DNA of 64,000 nt, taken from contig NZ_CP010054.1 of the NCBI RefSeq assembly GCF_000801315.1, positions 2,232,001 to 2,296,000 on the forward strand. The letters run 5' to 3'. Below the pieces are notes generated by a model, which worked only from the letters and a program-made list of their open reading frames with translations, made no database searches and was not told the DNA's origin. This stretch comes from Hymenobacter sp. DG25B (GTDB lineage Bacteria > Bacteroidota > Bacteroidia > Cytophagales > Hymenobacteraceae). Shown piece after piece: positions 1 through 9,101 of this stretch (the stretch's first letter is position 1; every line of letters begins with the position of its first letter). Position numbers and translations under genes: made by a program.

Positions 1-423
1 CTTCTGCCGCCGTGGCATCAGCCCCCGGAGAAAGAAGAAGGCCTGATAAGCTGCCTGCAAAGCATAGCGCAACAGCTGCCCGCTTTTGCTGCCGAGGTGC
101 AGGATTTTGCCTGGTTTGGTCACCGCACGCTGTTTGTGCGGGTGCTGCCCCACCCGCAGTGGCCGGTTTTGCACCAAACCCTGGAAATGCAGTGCGCCGC
201 CTGGCTGCCCAAAGCCACCGCCAATCCGCGCCCGTTCACGCCCCACATGACACTGGCCACCCGCGACCTGCCGGCCAAGCTGGTGCCCCATCTCCGGGAG
301 CAGTTTGCCCAGCGCCACTACCAGGCCGCTTTCCCGGTCCAGAACATGACGCTCTTTCGGCACGATGGGCAGCACTGGCAACCCATTAACACGTTCCCCT
401 TCGCGGCGGAAGCAGTATCTTAG
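1..423 (+). CDS. 2'-5' RNA ligase family protein (3' part)
   Basis: The frame is open from the first base, so this is the C-terminal 140 residues of a longer protein. The 2H phosphoesterase signature HxT is visible as PHMTLATRDL, with the His near residue 82 of the visible part; the first HxT of the family should lie upstream of the window. Proteins of this family have two such motifs in a bilobed fold and act on 2'-5' or cyclic phosphate bonds in RNA, although the physiological substrate is usually unknown. The length after the second motif fits the family. The gene ends directly before a strong bidirectional terminator, so it is the last gene of its transcript. Confidence 0.75.
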   Translation, partial: LLPPWHQPPEKEEGLISCLQSIAQQLPAFAAEVQDFAWFGHRTLFVRVLPHPQWPVLHQTLEMQCAAWLPKATANPRPFTPHMTLATRDLPAKLVPHLREQFAQRHYQAAFPVQNMTLFRHDGQHWQPINTFPFAAEAVS

Positions 424-468
424 CAGCACAAAAAAAGCCCGGTACATACCGGGCTTTTTTTGTGCTGC
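424..468. terminator. Bidirectional intrinsic terminator
   Basis: A near-perfect inverted repeat (GCACAAAAAAAGCCCGG and its complement around a short loop) with A-rich and T-rich flanks. It separates the converging RNA ligase-like and OmpA lipoprotein genes and can serve both. Confidence 0.85.
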
Positions 469-487
469 AGGTCAGAAGTAGAGTGAT

Positions 488-1300
488 TTAATTCTGCTCC
501 AGAATCTGGAAAAGCTCGTCCAGCTTAGGAGTCAGAATAATTTCCGTGCGCCGGTTCAGGGCTTTGTTGGTGGGGCTGTCGTTGGCGGCTACGGGCACGT
601 ACTGCGAGCGGCCGGAGGGCGTCACCTGCGTTGAGTTGAGGCCGGATTGCGTCAGAATGCGGGTGATTTCCGTGGCGCGCAGCACGCTCAGGTCCCAGTT
701 GTCCTTCATGCCAGCCGTGCCGCGGGCTATGGGCACATTATCGGTATGGCCTTCCACCAGCACGTTTACGTCCTGATTGCCTTTCAGGGCGGCGGCCAGC
801 TTTTTGAGGGCTTCCTGACCTTTAGGGTCTACTTTGGTTGAGCCCGATTTGAAAAGCAGCTGCTCGGAGAGGGAAACGTATACTTTGCCGTTTTTGAGGT
901 TTACCTGCAAATCATTGGCATTAAAGCCTAAAAGGGCATCGGCTACTTTCTGGCGCAGGGCTTTCACGGCCTGATCTTTCTGATCCAGAATGCGCTGCAT
1001 TTCGGCAATGCGCGCTTCCTTGGTGCGCAGGTCGGCGGAAAGGGCCGAGTTGGCCTGCTGGGCACCGCTCAGGTTTTCATTCAGCTGATTTACCTGCTGG
1101 TTCTTGTTGCTCAAATTATTGCGCAGCTCTTCTTCGGTGCGCGCTTTGTCCTGCTCCAGGGCCGTTTTCGAAGCCTGCAGGTCAGAGTTCTGCTGTTGCA
1201 GGGCTTTATACTTTTTGGTTGATACGCAGGAAGAGGTGCCAATTAACAGGCTGGCGCCCAGCAAAGAGGCAAGCACGGTGTGGGGGAGGCGGTAGGACAT
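488..1300 (-). CDS. OmpA-family lipoprotein with coiled coil
   Basis: A 270-residue envelope protein. The ATG at 1300 is preferred because it is followed directly by a lipoprotein signal (hydrophobic segment, lipobox ending at Cys25 in TSSC); a longer in-frame extension has no signal peptide. Residues about 30-135 are rich in Q, N, E, K and A in a coiled-coil pattern (alanine zipper-like). Residues about 150-265 form an OmpA C-terminal domain with the peptidoglycan-binding signature EGHTDNVPI and NRRTEIIL near the end. Seen: lipobox, coiled coil, OmpA motif. Known for the family: such proteins tether the outer membrane to peptidoglycan. It probably anchors the envelope; a more specific role cannot be given. 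Confidence 0.9.
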   Translation of the reverse strand: MSYRLPHTVLASLLGASLLIGTSSCVSTKKYKALQQQNSDLQASKTALEQDKARTEEELRNNLSNKNQQVNQLNENLSGAQQANSALSADLRTKEARIAEMQRILDQKDQAVKALRQKVADALLGFNANDLQVNLKNGKVYVSLSEQLLFKSGSTKVDPKGQEALKKLAAALKGNQDVNVLVEGHTDNVPIARGTAGMKDNWDLSVLRATEITRILTQSGLNSTQVTPSGRSQYVPVAANDSPTNKALNRRTEIILTPKLDELFQILEQN

Positions 1301-1468
1301 AGGAATTAGGTAAGTGAAAAAGTATGCGTGCCTAAGAAACGAATTGAAGCAACCAACAGTTGCGCCACGCCCCGGATGCTGTGCCGCCACCAGCGGCTTC
1401 TGCCGTAAAATTTGCGGAAATAGCGGCCATCCGCGTACCTTCAACCCGCTTTGCTGGGGCAGTGGTTT

Positions 1469-3214
1469 ATGATGAGAATACCGGGTATGCGTAAGAGAAT
1501 GGCCTCAGGGTGGGCAGTAGTGCTGCTGAGTGTATACTTATTGCCCTGGTCTTCAGTCGCACAGTCTCTCAAAGTACCCTCAACAGCACCTTATTGGGTT
1601 TTTCTGCGCGATAAGCGGGCTATGCAGCTGGACCCGGCGCAGTACTTCACAGTTCCCGCCCAGCTCCGCCGCCAACGCCAGCACCTGCCCGCCGCCGACA
1701 GCACCGATTTTCCCGTGCGCCCCGACTATGTGCAGGCGCTGCGCCACACCGTTGATTCCGTCACCTACATCAGTCGGTGGTTCAATGCCGTGGCCTGCTG
1801 GGCCACGCCGGCCCAGATAGCGCAGGTGCGCCGCATGGCCGCCGTACGGGAAGTAGTGGCCCGGGCGTATGCTACGCCTGATCTGCTGCCCGCCCGCCGG
1901 ACAGCGGCCACCGCCGCCGAGCCGCTCAGCGACGAAGACCTGCAACTGGCCCGCCGGCAAACCAGCGCCCTGGGTGGCCCCGCTTTGCGCCAGGCCCGCT
2001 TAACCGGCCAGGGCCTGCGCATCGCCATTTTCGACGTGGGTTTTCGGGGTGTGGAAACGCACCCAGCCTTTCAGAAGCTGCTGGCTGGCCATCAGATAAC
2101 CGATACCTGGGACTTTATCCGGCAGAAACCGCAAGTGTATGCCTATGGCGACCACGGCACGGAAGTGCTTTCCTGCCTGGCCGGCCAGCTGAACGACAGC
2201 ACTTCGCTCGGGCTGGCTCCGGCCGCAGAGTTTCTACTGGCTCGCACCGAGCGGGAGCACAGTGAGCGGTATAGTGAGGAAGAAGCCTGGCTGGCCGCCG
2301 TAGAATGGGCCGATAAGCAGGGCGCCGACATCATCAATTCCTCCCTGGGCTATACCGAAAGGCGTTATTTCCGGGAACAGATGGATGGACGCACCAGCCT
2401 GGTGGCCCGCGCGGCAGCCCTGGCCGTGCGCAAGGGTATGCTGGTGGTGTGCTCCGCCGGCAACGATGGCGACAACCAGACTTGGGGCGTGATAGGCACA
2501 CCCGCCGACAACGACTCTGTGCTGACCGTTGGCGGCCTCGACCCCGGAACCTGGCTTCCTGTTGATTTTACTTCTCGTGGCCCCACGGCCCAACGGAGCC
2601 TCAAGCCCAACGTGGCCGCCTTTGGTATTGCTATTACGGCCCGCCCGGCGGGTGGCTTTGAGCGCAACGAGGGCACTTCTTTTTCCAGCCCGCTGGTGGC
2701 CGGCTTTGCCGCCTGCATCTGGCAGCAGCAGCGCGGCCTCACGGCCATGGAGCTCTTTCAGCAAATCCAGAAGTCGGCCACACTGTACCCTTATTTTGAT
2801 TATGCCCAGGGCTACGGCAGCCCGCAGGCCGCCTACTTTCTGCAGCCGTCTGCCCCAGCCACCGGGGCCACCTTCGATTTTGTGCGACAGGAAAACGGAC
2901 TTCTGCAGCTAATCCTTCGCCCCGAAGCCAGCGCGCAGCCGGCCCAAACGCTCCCTTTGCTGGCCGAGGAGCCTAACCGCCCGCTGCCTGCATTGCCGGC
3001 GCTGGCCCTCAATACCAAAGCAAACCTGCCGCTGGCCGCACCAAGCTATGTATACCTGCAGGTGGCGGATAAGCGCGGCGTACTGCGCCAGTACGAGGTG
3101 CGCGAAGTAACGCAGCGCCACGTAGCCAGCTGGGCCCTGAATACGCTGCAGCCTGGCGACATGGTGCGGGCTTCCTACAAAGGCTACACCCAGGACTATA
3201 CTGTTTCCCGATGA
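1469..3214 (+). CDS. Subtilisin-like serine peptidase (S8)
   Basis: A 581-residue secreted subtilase. The catalytic triad is visible: Asp near residue 189 (IAIFDVGF), His near 229 (YGDHGTEV) and Ser near 404 (GTSFSSPLVAGF); the oxyanion Asn lies in INSSLGY. An N-terminal basic stretch and hydrophobic segment ending AQS form a signal peptide. ATG 1469 is chosen over a TTG at 1451; ATG 1487 is also possible and gives a more compact signal. About 130 residues follow the catalytic domain and may form a beta-sandwich; no T9SS sorting motif is evident. Its stop overlaps the start of the next gene (ATGA), so the pair is probably translationally coupled, with the following outer-membrane-like protein as a functional partner (inference). 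Confidence 0.9.
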   Translation: MMRIPGMRKRMASGWAVVLLSVYLLPWSSVAQSLKVPSTAPYWVFLRDKRAMQLDPAQYFTVPAQLRRQRQHLPAADSTDFPVRPDYVQALRHTVDSVTYISRWFNAVACWATPAQIAQVRRMAAVREVVARAYATPDLLPARRTAATAAEPLSDEDLQLARRQTSALGGPALRQARLTGQGLRIAIFDVGFRGVETHPAFQKLLAGHQITDTWDFIRQKPQVYAYGDHGTEVLSCLAGQLNDSTSLGLAPAAEFLLARTEREHSERYSEEEAWLAAVEWADKQGADIINSSLGYTERRYFREQMDGRTSLVARAAALAVRKGMLVVCSAGNDGDNQTWGVIGTPADNDSVLTVGGLDPGTWLPVDFTSRGPTAQRSLKPNVAAFGIAITARPAGGFERNEGTSFSSPLVAGFAACIWQQQRGLTAMELFQQIQKSATLYPYFDYAQGYGSPQAAYFLQPSAPATGATFDFVRQENGLLQLILRPEASAQPAQTLPLLAEEPNRPLPALPALALNTKANLPLAAPSYVYLQVADKRGVLRQYEVREVTQRHVASWALNTLQPGDMVRASYKGYTQDYTVSR

Positions 3215-3927
3215 AAGGACGTGGCTTTATCCTGGCAGCGCTATTGGTAGCGGGTGGTGCAATCAGTGCCCGGGCTCAGCGGGTGCTGGCTTTTACCGAC
3301 GTTAGTGCAGATACGGCTGTGCAGCGTACTGGCCCCAACCGCGCCTATTTTCAGCACTTTTACGCTGGCTATAGCCCATTGGTGGGCAGCAGCCAGGCGG
3401 GGGCGCCCATTAAGTATGGCAGCACCGGAGAAATTATCCTGGGCTGGCGGCAGAAATGGCGCTTCTCGCAGCAACTGGCAGTAGGGGCCGACTTGCAGAC
3501 GGTACGCCTGCACGCCAACCTGCGCCAGACCGATGCGAAAGTAGTGCCCAATAGCCTTCGGCATGAGCGGGAAAGCCTCTCTTGGCAGCAGGTACAGCTG
3601 GGCGGGTTTGTGCGCCTGAATGTGGGGCACCGCGGCAACGTGATAGGGCGGTATCTGGATGTGGGCGGCTGGGGCGGCTGGGCATTTGCTACTACGCACG
3701 CGTTCCGGGATGAGCCCGCCGCTGGTCCTGTCAAAGTGCTAAAAGTAACTGAGCACGGGTTGAGCTACGCCCAGCGCTGGCAGTATGGCCTTAGCGCCCG
3801 TGTGGGGTCCTCGCGCTATGCTTTAGTGGTGCGCCGGCGCTTTTCCTCGCTGTATATGGGCAGGGAAGCAGATGCCTGGCCTGATCTGCCCCGATATAGT
3901 GCCGGCCTGGAGGTTGGTTTGCTTTAG
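3211..3927 (+). CDS. Probable outer membrane beta-barrel protein
   Basis: A 238-residue protein with a clear signal peptide (MKGRGFILAALLVAGGAISA then RAQ). The mature part has alternating polar and hydrophobic segments with many aromatic residues and Gly, as in a small outer-membrane beta-barrel, but no named family is recognised. It begins inside the last codon of the S8 peptidase gene (4-base ATGA overlap), which indicates translational coupling and a single transcript. No terminator is obvious after it. A barrel that receives, anchors or is processed by the neighbouring subtilase is possible but unproven. Confidence 0.75.
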   Translation: MKGRGFILAALLVAGGAISARAQRVLAFTDVSADTAVQRTGPNRAYFQHFYAGYSPLVGSSQAGAPIKYGSTGEIILGWRQKWRFSQQLAVGADLQTVRLHANLRQTDAKVVPNSLRHERESLSWQQVQLGGFVRLNVGHRGNVIGRYLDVGGWGGWAFATTHAFRDEPAAGPVKVLKVTEHGLSYAQRWQYGLSARVGSSRYALVVRRRFSSLYMGREADAWPDLPRYSAGLEVGLL

Positions 3928-4082
3928 TTGGCAGGTTGCTTAACTTCCGGCCCATTCCCGCGTAGAAGCCCGTAAAAGCCGCTCAGCGGAGTTTCTCTGC
4001 CTACTTGTGTTTCCGGTGCCCCTTATAGGTGGCTTGCCCGCGCAGGTATTTCCACCTTGCCCGACGTTGTTTTCGCTCTAAA

Positions 4083-4682
4083 ATGAAAAAACTATTTCTC
4101 CCTGTTGTCTTTGCTGCTTTGCTTGTGCAGTCCTCCTGTATCACAACGGAGCGCGAATCAGCATCGTCCAAAAACCCCGACCGGGTGTTTACGCCTACGC
4201 CCGAAGGCCAACGTGCCCGCCTGACCTCCAAGAGCATTCTGAATAGTGTGCGCACCACGCACCATTTCTCTGATAACAAAACCAAGGACAATTTTGTACT
4301 CTTGCTGCAAGGCACCAAAATCCTCAACAGCCAGGCCCGCTTTATAATCACCAGCAGCAAAGGCGATACGCTTCGGAATGAAGTGATTCCTGCCCTGGCC
4401 CTGCTGGATGAGCGGGAGCTGGAAGACCCCCAGGCTGCCACCGTGCGCGACAAGGAAATTGGTATTCTGAAGGGAATGAACAATTTCTTCCGCGACGACC
4501 ATTTCACTTCACCCGCCATTCCGCGCTCCATGACGACCGCGCCCGTAGCCGACCAGGAAGCCTGGCAGGCCGTGCGGGATGACAATAAATCCGTTGGCTT
4601 CGATTACATAACGTCCGGCGGCCGTGAGCGGCGTATTTCCTACGCTCGCAAGCTGAACAAAGCGGTGATTGTAGCCGAATAA
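4083..4682 (+). CDS. Hypothetical lipoprotein
   Basis: A 199-residue protein of unknown family. ATG 4083 is chosen because it begins a typical lipoprotein signal (MKKLFLPVVFAALLVQSSC, Cys19), while the in-frame extension to 4029 adds only arginine-rich sequence. The mature part is soluble and mixed alpha/beta, with the stretch FVLLLQGTKILNSQARFIIT in its middle. It has no close operon partner and is followed by a strong terminator. It probably faces the periplasm or cell surface as a lipid-anchored protein. Confidence 0.8.
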   Translation: MKKLFLPVVFAALLVQSSCITTERESASSKNPDRVFTPTPEGQRARLTSKSILNSVRTTHHFSDNKTKDNFVLLLQGTKILNSQARFIITSSKGDTLRNEVIPALALLDERELEDPQAATVRDKEIGILKGMNNFFRDDHFTSPAIPRSMTTAPVADQEAWQAVRDDNKSVGFDYITSGGRERRISYARKLNKAVIVAE

Positions 4683-4706
4683 TCTTACTCCTCCCATAAG
4701 CCTTAA

Positions 4707-4745
4707 AAACAAAAGCTCCCGCCTTTCTGGCAGGAGCTTTTGTTT
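4707..4745. terminator. Bidirectional intrinsic terminator
   Basis: Inverted repeat AACAAAAGCTCC / GGAGCTTTTGTT with a 13-base loop, lying between the converging lipoprotein and M23 peptidase genes. Confidence 0.8.
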
Positions 4746-4837
4746 TGGTAGCCGGGTGAGGAAAAAGATATAATCCGCTTTTTCTCGTTCATACAAGCGC
4801 AATATGGCCCCTATGGCATTTAACCAGAAGTAAAGGG

Positions 4838-6219
4838 TTAAGTATTCGATTTATCAGGGGTTGAAAGCAGCCAGCCCAGTTGCCCTTTTTGGCTACGCAC
4901 CAGCCGATATAAGCCATACTCGCCCAGCACGGCAACCGTACTACGCGCGGGCAGGGAATCAAGCGGGGGGCGCCCTGAAAGGGGTAGGCCAGGAGGTCGG
5001 CTACGGCGGGCAGCATTTCGCGGCGCAGAGGCTCCAGCGTGGCCGTGGTGGCTTGCACCGGCAGGTAGCCCACGCCTCCGCCCGGATACTCCACCCGATA
5101 CCATTCGGCCTGCGCGCCCAGCACAAAAAGGGCCGTGTTCCGGGGGATTTTAGTTAGCGCCTGGGCTTTGTTGGATGGGCTGCGGCGCAGGGCTACGGAT
5201 TTCTCCCGCACGCGCACCCACTGGCCCGGCCGGTTGGGGACGCTTCGGGGGGCAGCCGGGGCGGCATCGGGCCGGCGCAGGTAGGGGAAAGGGTCCACGG
5301 CGCCCCGGCCCGCGCGGTAAATGCCAAAGTGCAGATGCGGCACTGTGGTCCGGGCATTGCCGGTGTTGCCAATCAGGCCCAGCGTATCGCCGATGATTAC
5401 TTTCTGACCTATTTGCACCAACTGCTGGTCCAGGTGGGCATAGTACAAATGCTGGCCGTGCTCGGCATCAGCCAGCCACACTACCTTGCCACCGATGGGG
5501 GTTTCGGTGACGCGGGTAATGTAGCCAGGCGCGGCCGCAAGGGCCGGGGTGCCGCGGGGGGCAAAAATATCAACGCCTTCGTGGCGACGGGCGCCCTGGT
5601 CCCGGTCGGCGCCCCAGAAAGAGCCCACGGCCGCGTCGGTTTTACCCTGCACCGGGAAGCTCAGGGAAGGCGCCCGTTGAATGCGCAGGGTATATCGGCC
5701 GGTGCGGAGCAATTCGGGCTGCACGCGCAGCAAGTGCTGCCGGTCGTCCTCGGCCACATAGCTAAAGGCCAGCGAAGCGGTATCGGCGGAGGCCAGCAGC
5801 CTAGGCTCGGTACGGTCTGGACTCAACTCAAAGGCATCGAGGAAAACATGCGCCTGCGTGCCGGGGGCCAGCGCCAGGCTCACGCGCACGGTTTCGCCGG
5901 CCCGTACGGCGTAGCGGTAGGAGGCAGCCGTGGCGCGCCCGGCCTGGAAATAGCCGGTTTCTTCAAAAGGCAGCGTTACTACCAGCGAATCGCGCAGGGC
6001 CTGGTCGGCGGCGGCCAACCAGTCGCGGCCCAGGGCAGTTCGGTCTAAGCCGGCTTGGTGCAGGCGGCGGGCATATGCCTGATGTGGGGAGGTGGGCTGA
6101 TTAAAAATGCCCTGTAGGGTTTGCTGCTTGCCACAGGAAGTGGTGAGCAGCGCAGCCAGCAAAACGTAGGTAATTCGGCGGAGAAAGGTTGGTAGCAAGA
6201 TATTCGCGTATAATGGCAA
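4838..6219 (-). CDS. M23 peptidase lipoprotein, 3' frameshift
   Basis: A peptidoglycan endopeptidase of the lysostaphin-like M23 family. Zinc ligands are visible at His213 and Asp217 (RRHEGVDIFAPRG) and in HLHFG (His295, His297). The N-terminus has a hydrophobic segment with LTTSC (Cys29), so it is probably a lipoprotein. An SH3-like domain follows the peptidase. No in-frame ATG exists: an in-frame stop lies just upstream of TTG 6219, so the start is TTG (6219 or 6198). The SH3 domain is broken at a run of six C (4965-4970, minus strand): the continuing frame to 4789 gives cysteine-rich nonsense, whereas adding one C restores a coherent C-terminus (STVAVLGEYGLYRLVRSQKG) ending at 4838. The coordinates given follow the restored reading. 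Confidence 0.8.
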
Positions 6220-6294
6220 CTAGAAAAACCCCGGCCGGTCATCATAGGTTCGGTTTTCCGGACCGGAAGCTACCGGGCCTTTGGCGGGCTTTTC

Positions 6295-6302
6295 TACCTT
6301 TG
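6295..6302 (+). promoter_or_regulatory. Promoter -7 element for mvaB
   Basis: TACCTTTG matches the Bacteroidota sigma-ABfr -7 consensus TAnnTTTG exactly and lies 27 bases before the chosen ATG, giving a short leader. The -33 element is weak. Confidence 0.55.
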
Positions 6303-6328
6303 CTTTCCACCCTATTTATCTGCACCCG

Positions 6329-7180
6329 ATGAAGCTTGTTGAATGCCCCCGTGACGCTATGCAGGGCTGGTCAGAGTTTATTCCTACCGCCCGCAAAACC
6401 GAATACCTCAACGCCTTGCTGCGCGTGGGCTTTGATACCCTGGATTTCGGCTCGTTTGTCTCGCCCAAGGCCATTCCGCAGCTGGCCGATACCGCAGAGG
6501 TGCTGGACGGGTTGGATCTAAGCCAGTCGGGCACGCGGCTGCTGGCTATTGTGGCTAACCTGCGCGGGGCTGAGGCTGCTGCCCATCACCCCCAGATTCG
6601 TTATATCGGCTTTCCGCTCTCGGTTTCGGAAACTTTTCAGCAGCGCAACACCAACAAAAGTATTCAGCAGGCGCTGGCTGAGGTGGCCGCCATTCAGGAA
6701 GTATGCGCCCGCACCGGCCAGGAGCAGGTAGTGTACCTGAGTATGGGTTTTGGCAACCCCTACGGTGACCCCTGGAGCCCGGCGGTGCTGGGCGAGTTCA
6801 CCCAGAAGCTGGATGCGCTGAAGGTGGGCATTGTGGCACTATCTGATACCATTGGGGCCTCAGTGCCCGCCACCATTGCCCCGCCTTTCCAGGAGCTGAC
6901 GGCGGCATTTCCGCACATTGAATTTGGCGCCCATCTGCACACCACCCCGGATACCTGGCAGGAGAAAGTGCACGCGGCCTACCACGCCGGCTGCCGCCGC
7001 TTCGATGGGGCCCTGGGCGGCTACGGGGGCTGCCCCATGGCCACCGACAAGCTGACCGGCAATATGCCCACCGAACAGCTGATTGGCTTTGCCGCCGCAC
7101 ACGGCGAGGATTTGCGCCTGCACATGGATGCCTTGCAGGAAGCCCAGTCCATTAATCAGGAAATATTTGGCGGGCATTAG
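6329..7180 (+). CDS. mvaB: Hydroxymethylglutaryl-CoA lyase
   Basis: A 283-residue TIM-barrel lyase that cleaves HMG-CoA to acetyl-CoA and acetoacetate, in leucine degradation and ketone body metabolism. Seen: the N-terminal substrate and metal-binding segment LVECPRDAMQGW, the metal-binding HLHTTPD, and the active-site Cys loop GGYGGCPMA followed by TGNMPTE. ATG 6329 is chosen because homology begins there and the -7 promoter lies inside the longer frame. Length is normal for the bacterial enzyme (about 290). It is a single gene here; with icmF at 50-53 kb it fits branched-chain acyl-CoA breakdown (inference). Confidence 0.93.
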   Translation: MKLVECPRDAMQGWSEFIPTARKTEYLNALLRVGFDTLDFGSFVSPKAIPQLADTAEVLDGLDLSQSGTRLLAIVANLRGAEAAAHHPQIRYIGFPLSVSETFQQRNTNKSIQQALAEVAAIQEVCARTGQEQVVYLSMGFGNPYGDPWSPAVLGEFTQKLDALKVGIVALSDTIGASVPATIAPPFQELTAAFPHIEFGAHLHTTPDTWQEKVHAAYHAGCRRFDGALGGYGGCPMATDKLTGNMPTEQLIGFAAAHGEDLRLHMDALQEAQSINQEIFGGH

Positions 7181-7276
7181 TAGAGTGTTCCCAGTTTTGT
7201 CTATCTACACTTAATAGTTTAGTATGAAAAGTGGCCAAGCTTATTTATACATGGCTTTCAATAAAAAAAATAATAT

Positions 7277-7792
7277 ATGATCCGCGTTAATCTGTATCTT
7301 TTATCGCCAAAATTTTTTTATAAATGGATAAATATTTTCTTTTCATCGGCATTTATATTATTTTGGTTATTTTGTTTATTTAATCTGCGCGATGTTTATC
7401 GAATGATAATAGCTGCATTGTTTTTGGTCAATATGACAGTGTTTTTATTTATTAGTGTTATAAGTTTATTTTTTCCTAAAAAGCATTCTGTGATGTTTGT
7501 TAGTGGAGATGATATTTTTATTGATCATCCACAGGGTAATAGTGACTTAGGAGATATAAATAAGATAATATTTGAGAAAAAATATCCAATAACAAATTTT
7601 GAACAAGAGGTGTGTACTTGGGGGGCTGAAGTGTATTTAAAAAATGGGGATGTGTATTACATGAAAACACTTCATAGAAACACTGTAAATAAACTAATTT
7701 CTATAGGTAGGCAAAAAATTGGTTATAGGGATTGTTCTTCATTACAGATTCCGTTTACTAAATTTCTGTCCAATTTTTCAATCGATATGTAA
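7277..7792 (+). CDS. AT-rich orphan membrane protein, PH-like tail
   Basis: A 171-residue protein in a clearly AT-rich segment, unlike the GC-rich genes on either side, with A/T at most third codon positions. Two hydrophobic segments (residues about 15-40 and 42-68) form a membrane hairpin. The remaining 100 residues look like a cytoplasmic beta-rich domain (VSGDDIFID, GDINKIIFEKKYPI, AEVYLKNGDVYYMKTL), resembling the bacterial PH-like domains found after such hairpins. No family is recognised with certainty. Composition and isolation suggest recent transfer. An immunity or accessory protein is one possibility, without direct support. Confidence 0.7.
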   Translation: MIRVNLYLLSPKFFYKWINIFFSSAFILFWLFCLFNLRDVYRMIIAALFLVNMTVFLFISVISLFFPKKHSVMFVSGDDIFIDHPQGNSDLGDINKIIFEKKYPITNFEQEVCTWGAEVYLKNGDVYYMKTLHRNTVNKLISIGRQKIGYRDCSSLQIPFTKFLSNFSIDM

Positions 7793-7970
7793 TTTAGATG
7801 CCTAATGTATAAAGCTGTTGTTAATCCCTATAAATCATCTAAGCTACTACTACTATAAATCAAATAATTAACAGATTGTTCCTGATAAATGGCAGTCATG
7901 TAAAAGCTATTGATTAGCTATTTTTGCTGCTCAGGGCTTATGAATTAGCTAATAGAAAGTGGCGCGGCCT

Positions 7971-8879
7971 TTATGCGTACATGCGCGGCTCAATGGGTAG
8001 CGTAAACTGCTCGCCGCCACTGAGCATGTGCAGGCGCAGGCCCCGCAGCGTAAAGGGTGTGTTAGGGGCTATTTCATGAATGTTGGTGGACGAGCAGTCC
8101 TTGGCATCCAGGATCATTACCAGACCACTGCCCACAATTTCCAGGTCGCGGCCATTGGTGACCAGCACGGCAGTATCTTCTTCAATGCCCAGCCCAACGC
8201 AGGCGGGGTTGGTAGCCAGAATCTGGGCCATACGCACAATGCGGCCCCGGGCCACAAAATGAGTATCTACGGCTACATCGTGCAGCAGCTCTAGCCCGGT
8301 GGTGATGTGTATTTCGCCTTTCAACATGCCGGCATCGTCGCGGCCCTGGTAAATCATGGGCGTCGACATGGCCGTAGCGCCGGCGCTGGTGCCAGCTACT
8401 AACAGGCCATCGTGGGCGTAGCGCTTTTTCAGACACTTCTGCAAAGCCGTGCCGCCGAGCAGCGCCGTAAGGCGGAGCTGGTCTCCGCCGGTAAAGAGGA
8501 CGGAACCGGCATTTTCCAGCACCGCAATAATTTTAGGATTATTAGCTTCCTCGCGGCTTCGTACGTCCAGAATTTCCACTTTGGGCGCATCCAGACGGCC
8601 AAAGGCTCTTACGTAGGCCTGCGCCGAACTTTTAGGCTCGCTTGAAGCAGTAGGAATTACCACAATTGGCCCGCGGGAGCCGGTTTCATCCACCAGCCGC
8701 TGCAGCACCGCCATGGAAGTGAAGTTTCGGTTTTCGGCTTCTTCTTTCTCCTCCTCTGATTTCTCATCTCCCTTGCTTTCATGCCCGCCAATGAGCAGCA
8801 GCTTGCCCTTCGGAGCAGGGCAGGAGCGGGAGGCGGCCAACGTGTGCGGCGCGGGGGGCGCTTTGGATTTTGTAGCCAT
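7971..8879 (-). CDS. cphB: Cyanophycinase (peptidase S51)
   Basis: A 302-residue S51 serine peptidase that degrades cyanophycin (multi-L-arginyl-poly-L-aspartate) to beta-Asp-Arg dipeptides. Seen: GGDQLRL, the nucleophile elbow GTSAGATAMS (Ser165), and the family pattern of an N-terminal GG segment followed by IPTAS. ATG 8879 is chosen; the longer frame to 8948 adds non-conserved sequence. Residues 36-50 form an unusual charged insertion rich in E and K (ESKGDEKSEEEKEEAEN). No cyanophycin synthetase is nearby. A related peptidase activity on other beta-linked peptides cannot be excluded. Confidence 0.88.
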   Translation of the reverse strand: MATKSKAPPAPHTLAASRSCPAPKGKLLLIGGHESKGDEKSEEEKEEAENRNFTSMAVLQRLVDETGSRGPIVVIPTASSEPKSSAQAYVRAFGRLDAPKVEILDVRSREEANNPKIIAVLENAGSVLFTGGDQLRLTALLGGTALQKCLKKRYAHDGLLVAGTSAGATAMSTPMIYQGRDDAGMLKGEIHITTGLELLHDVAVDTHFVARGRIVRMAQILATNPACVGLGIEEDTAVLVTNGRDLEIVGSGLVMILDAKDCSSTNIHEIAPNTPFTLRGLRLHMLSGGEQFTLPIEPRMYA

Positions 8880-9101
8880 GGGGAAGTATCCAGGTGGATT
8901 AAATAATGGCCCGAAGCCAATAGCTGATTTTACGCCGGAGCCGAGCATATGTTAAGCCCTGAAAATTATTTGCCCGATGCGGTAAGCGGGAATTCAGGAG
9001 ATAGTCAGACGATTATAAATTTGCGGCCGGAGGCGAGTGCCGGCCTTCCTTGCCGGATGAGTATCTTGGTACCCTGTTTCTGCCCCTTCAACTTCGCCAC
9101 T

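Noticed and set aside
8949..9101. N-terminal extension of the LutA-like gene
   Set aside because: The added residues are not conserved in character and include a -7-like element; the family sequence begins at ATG 9102.
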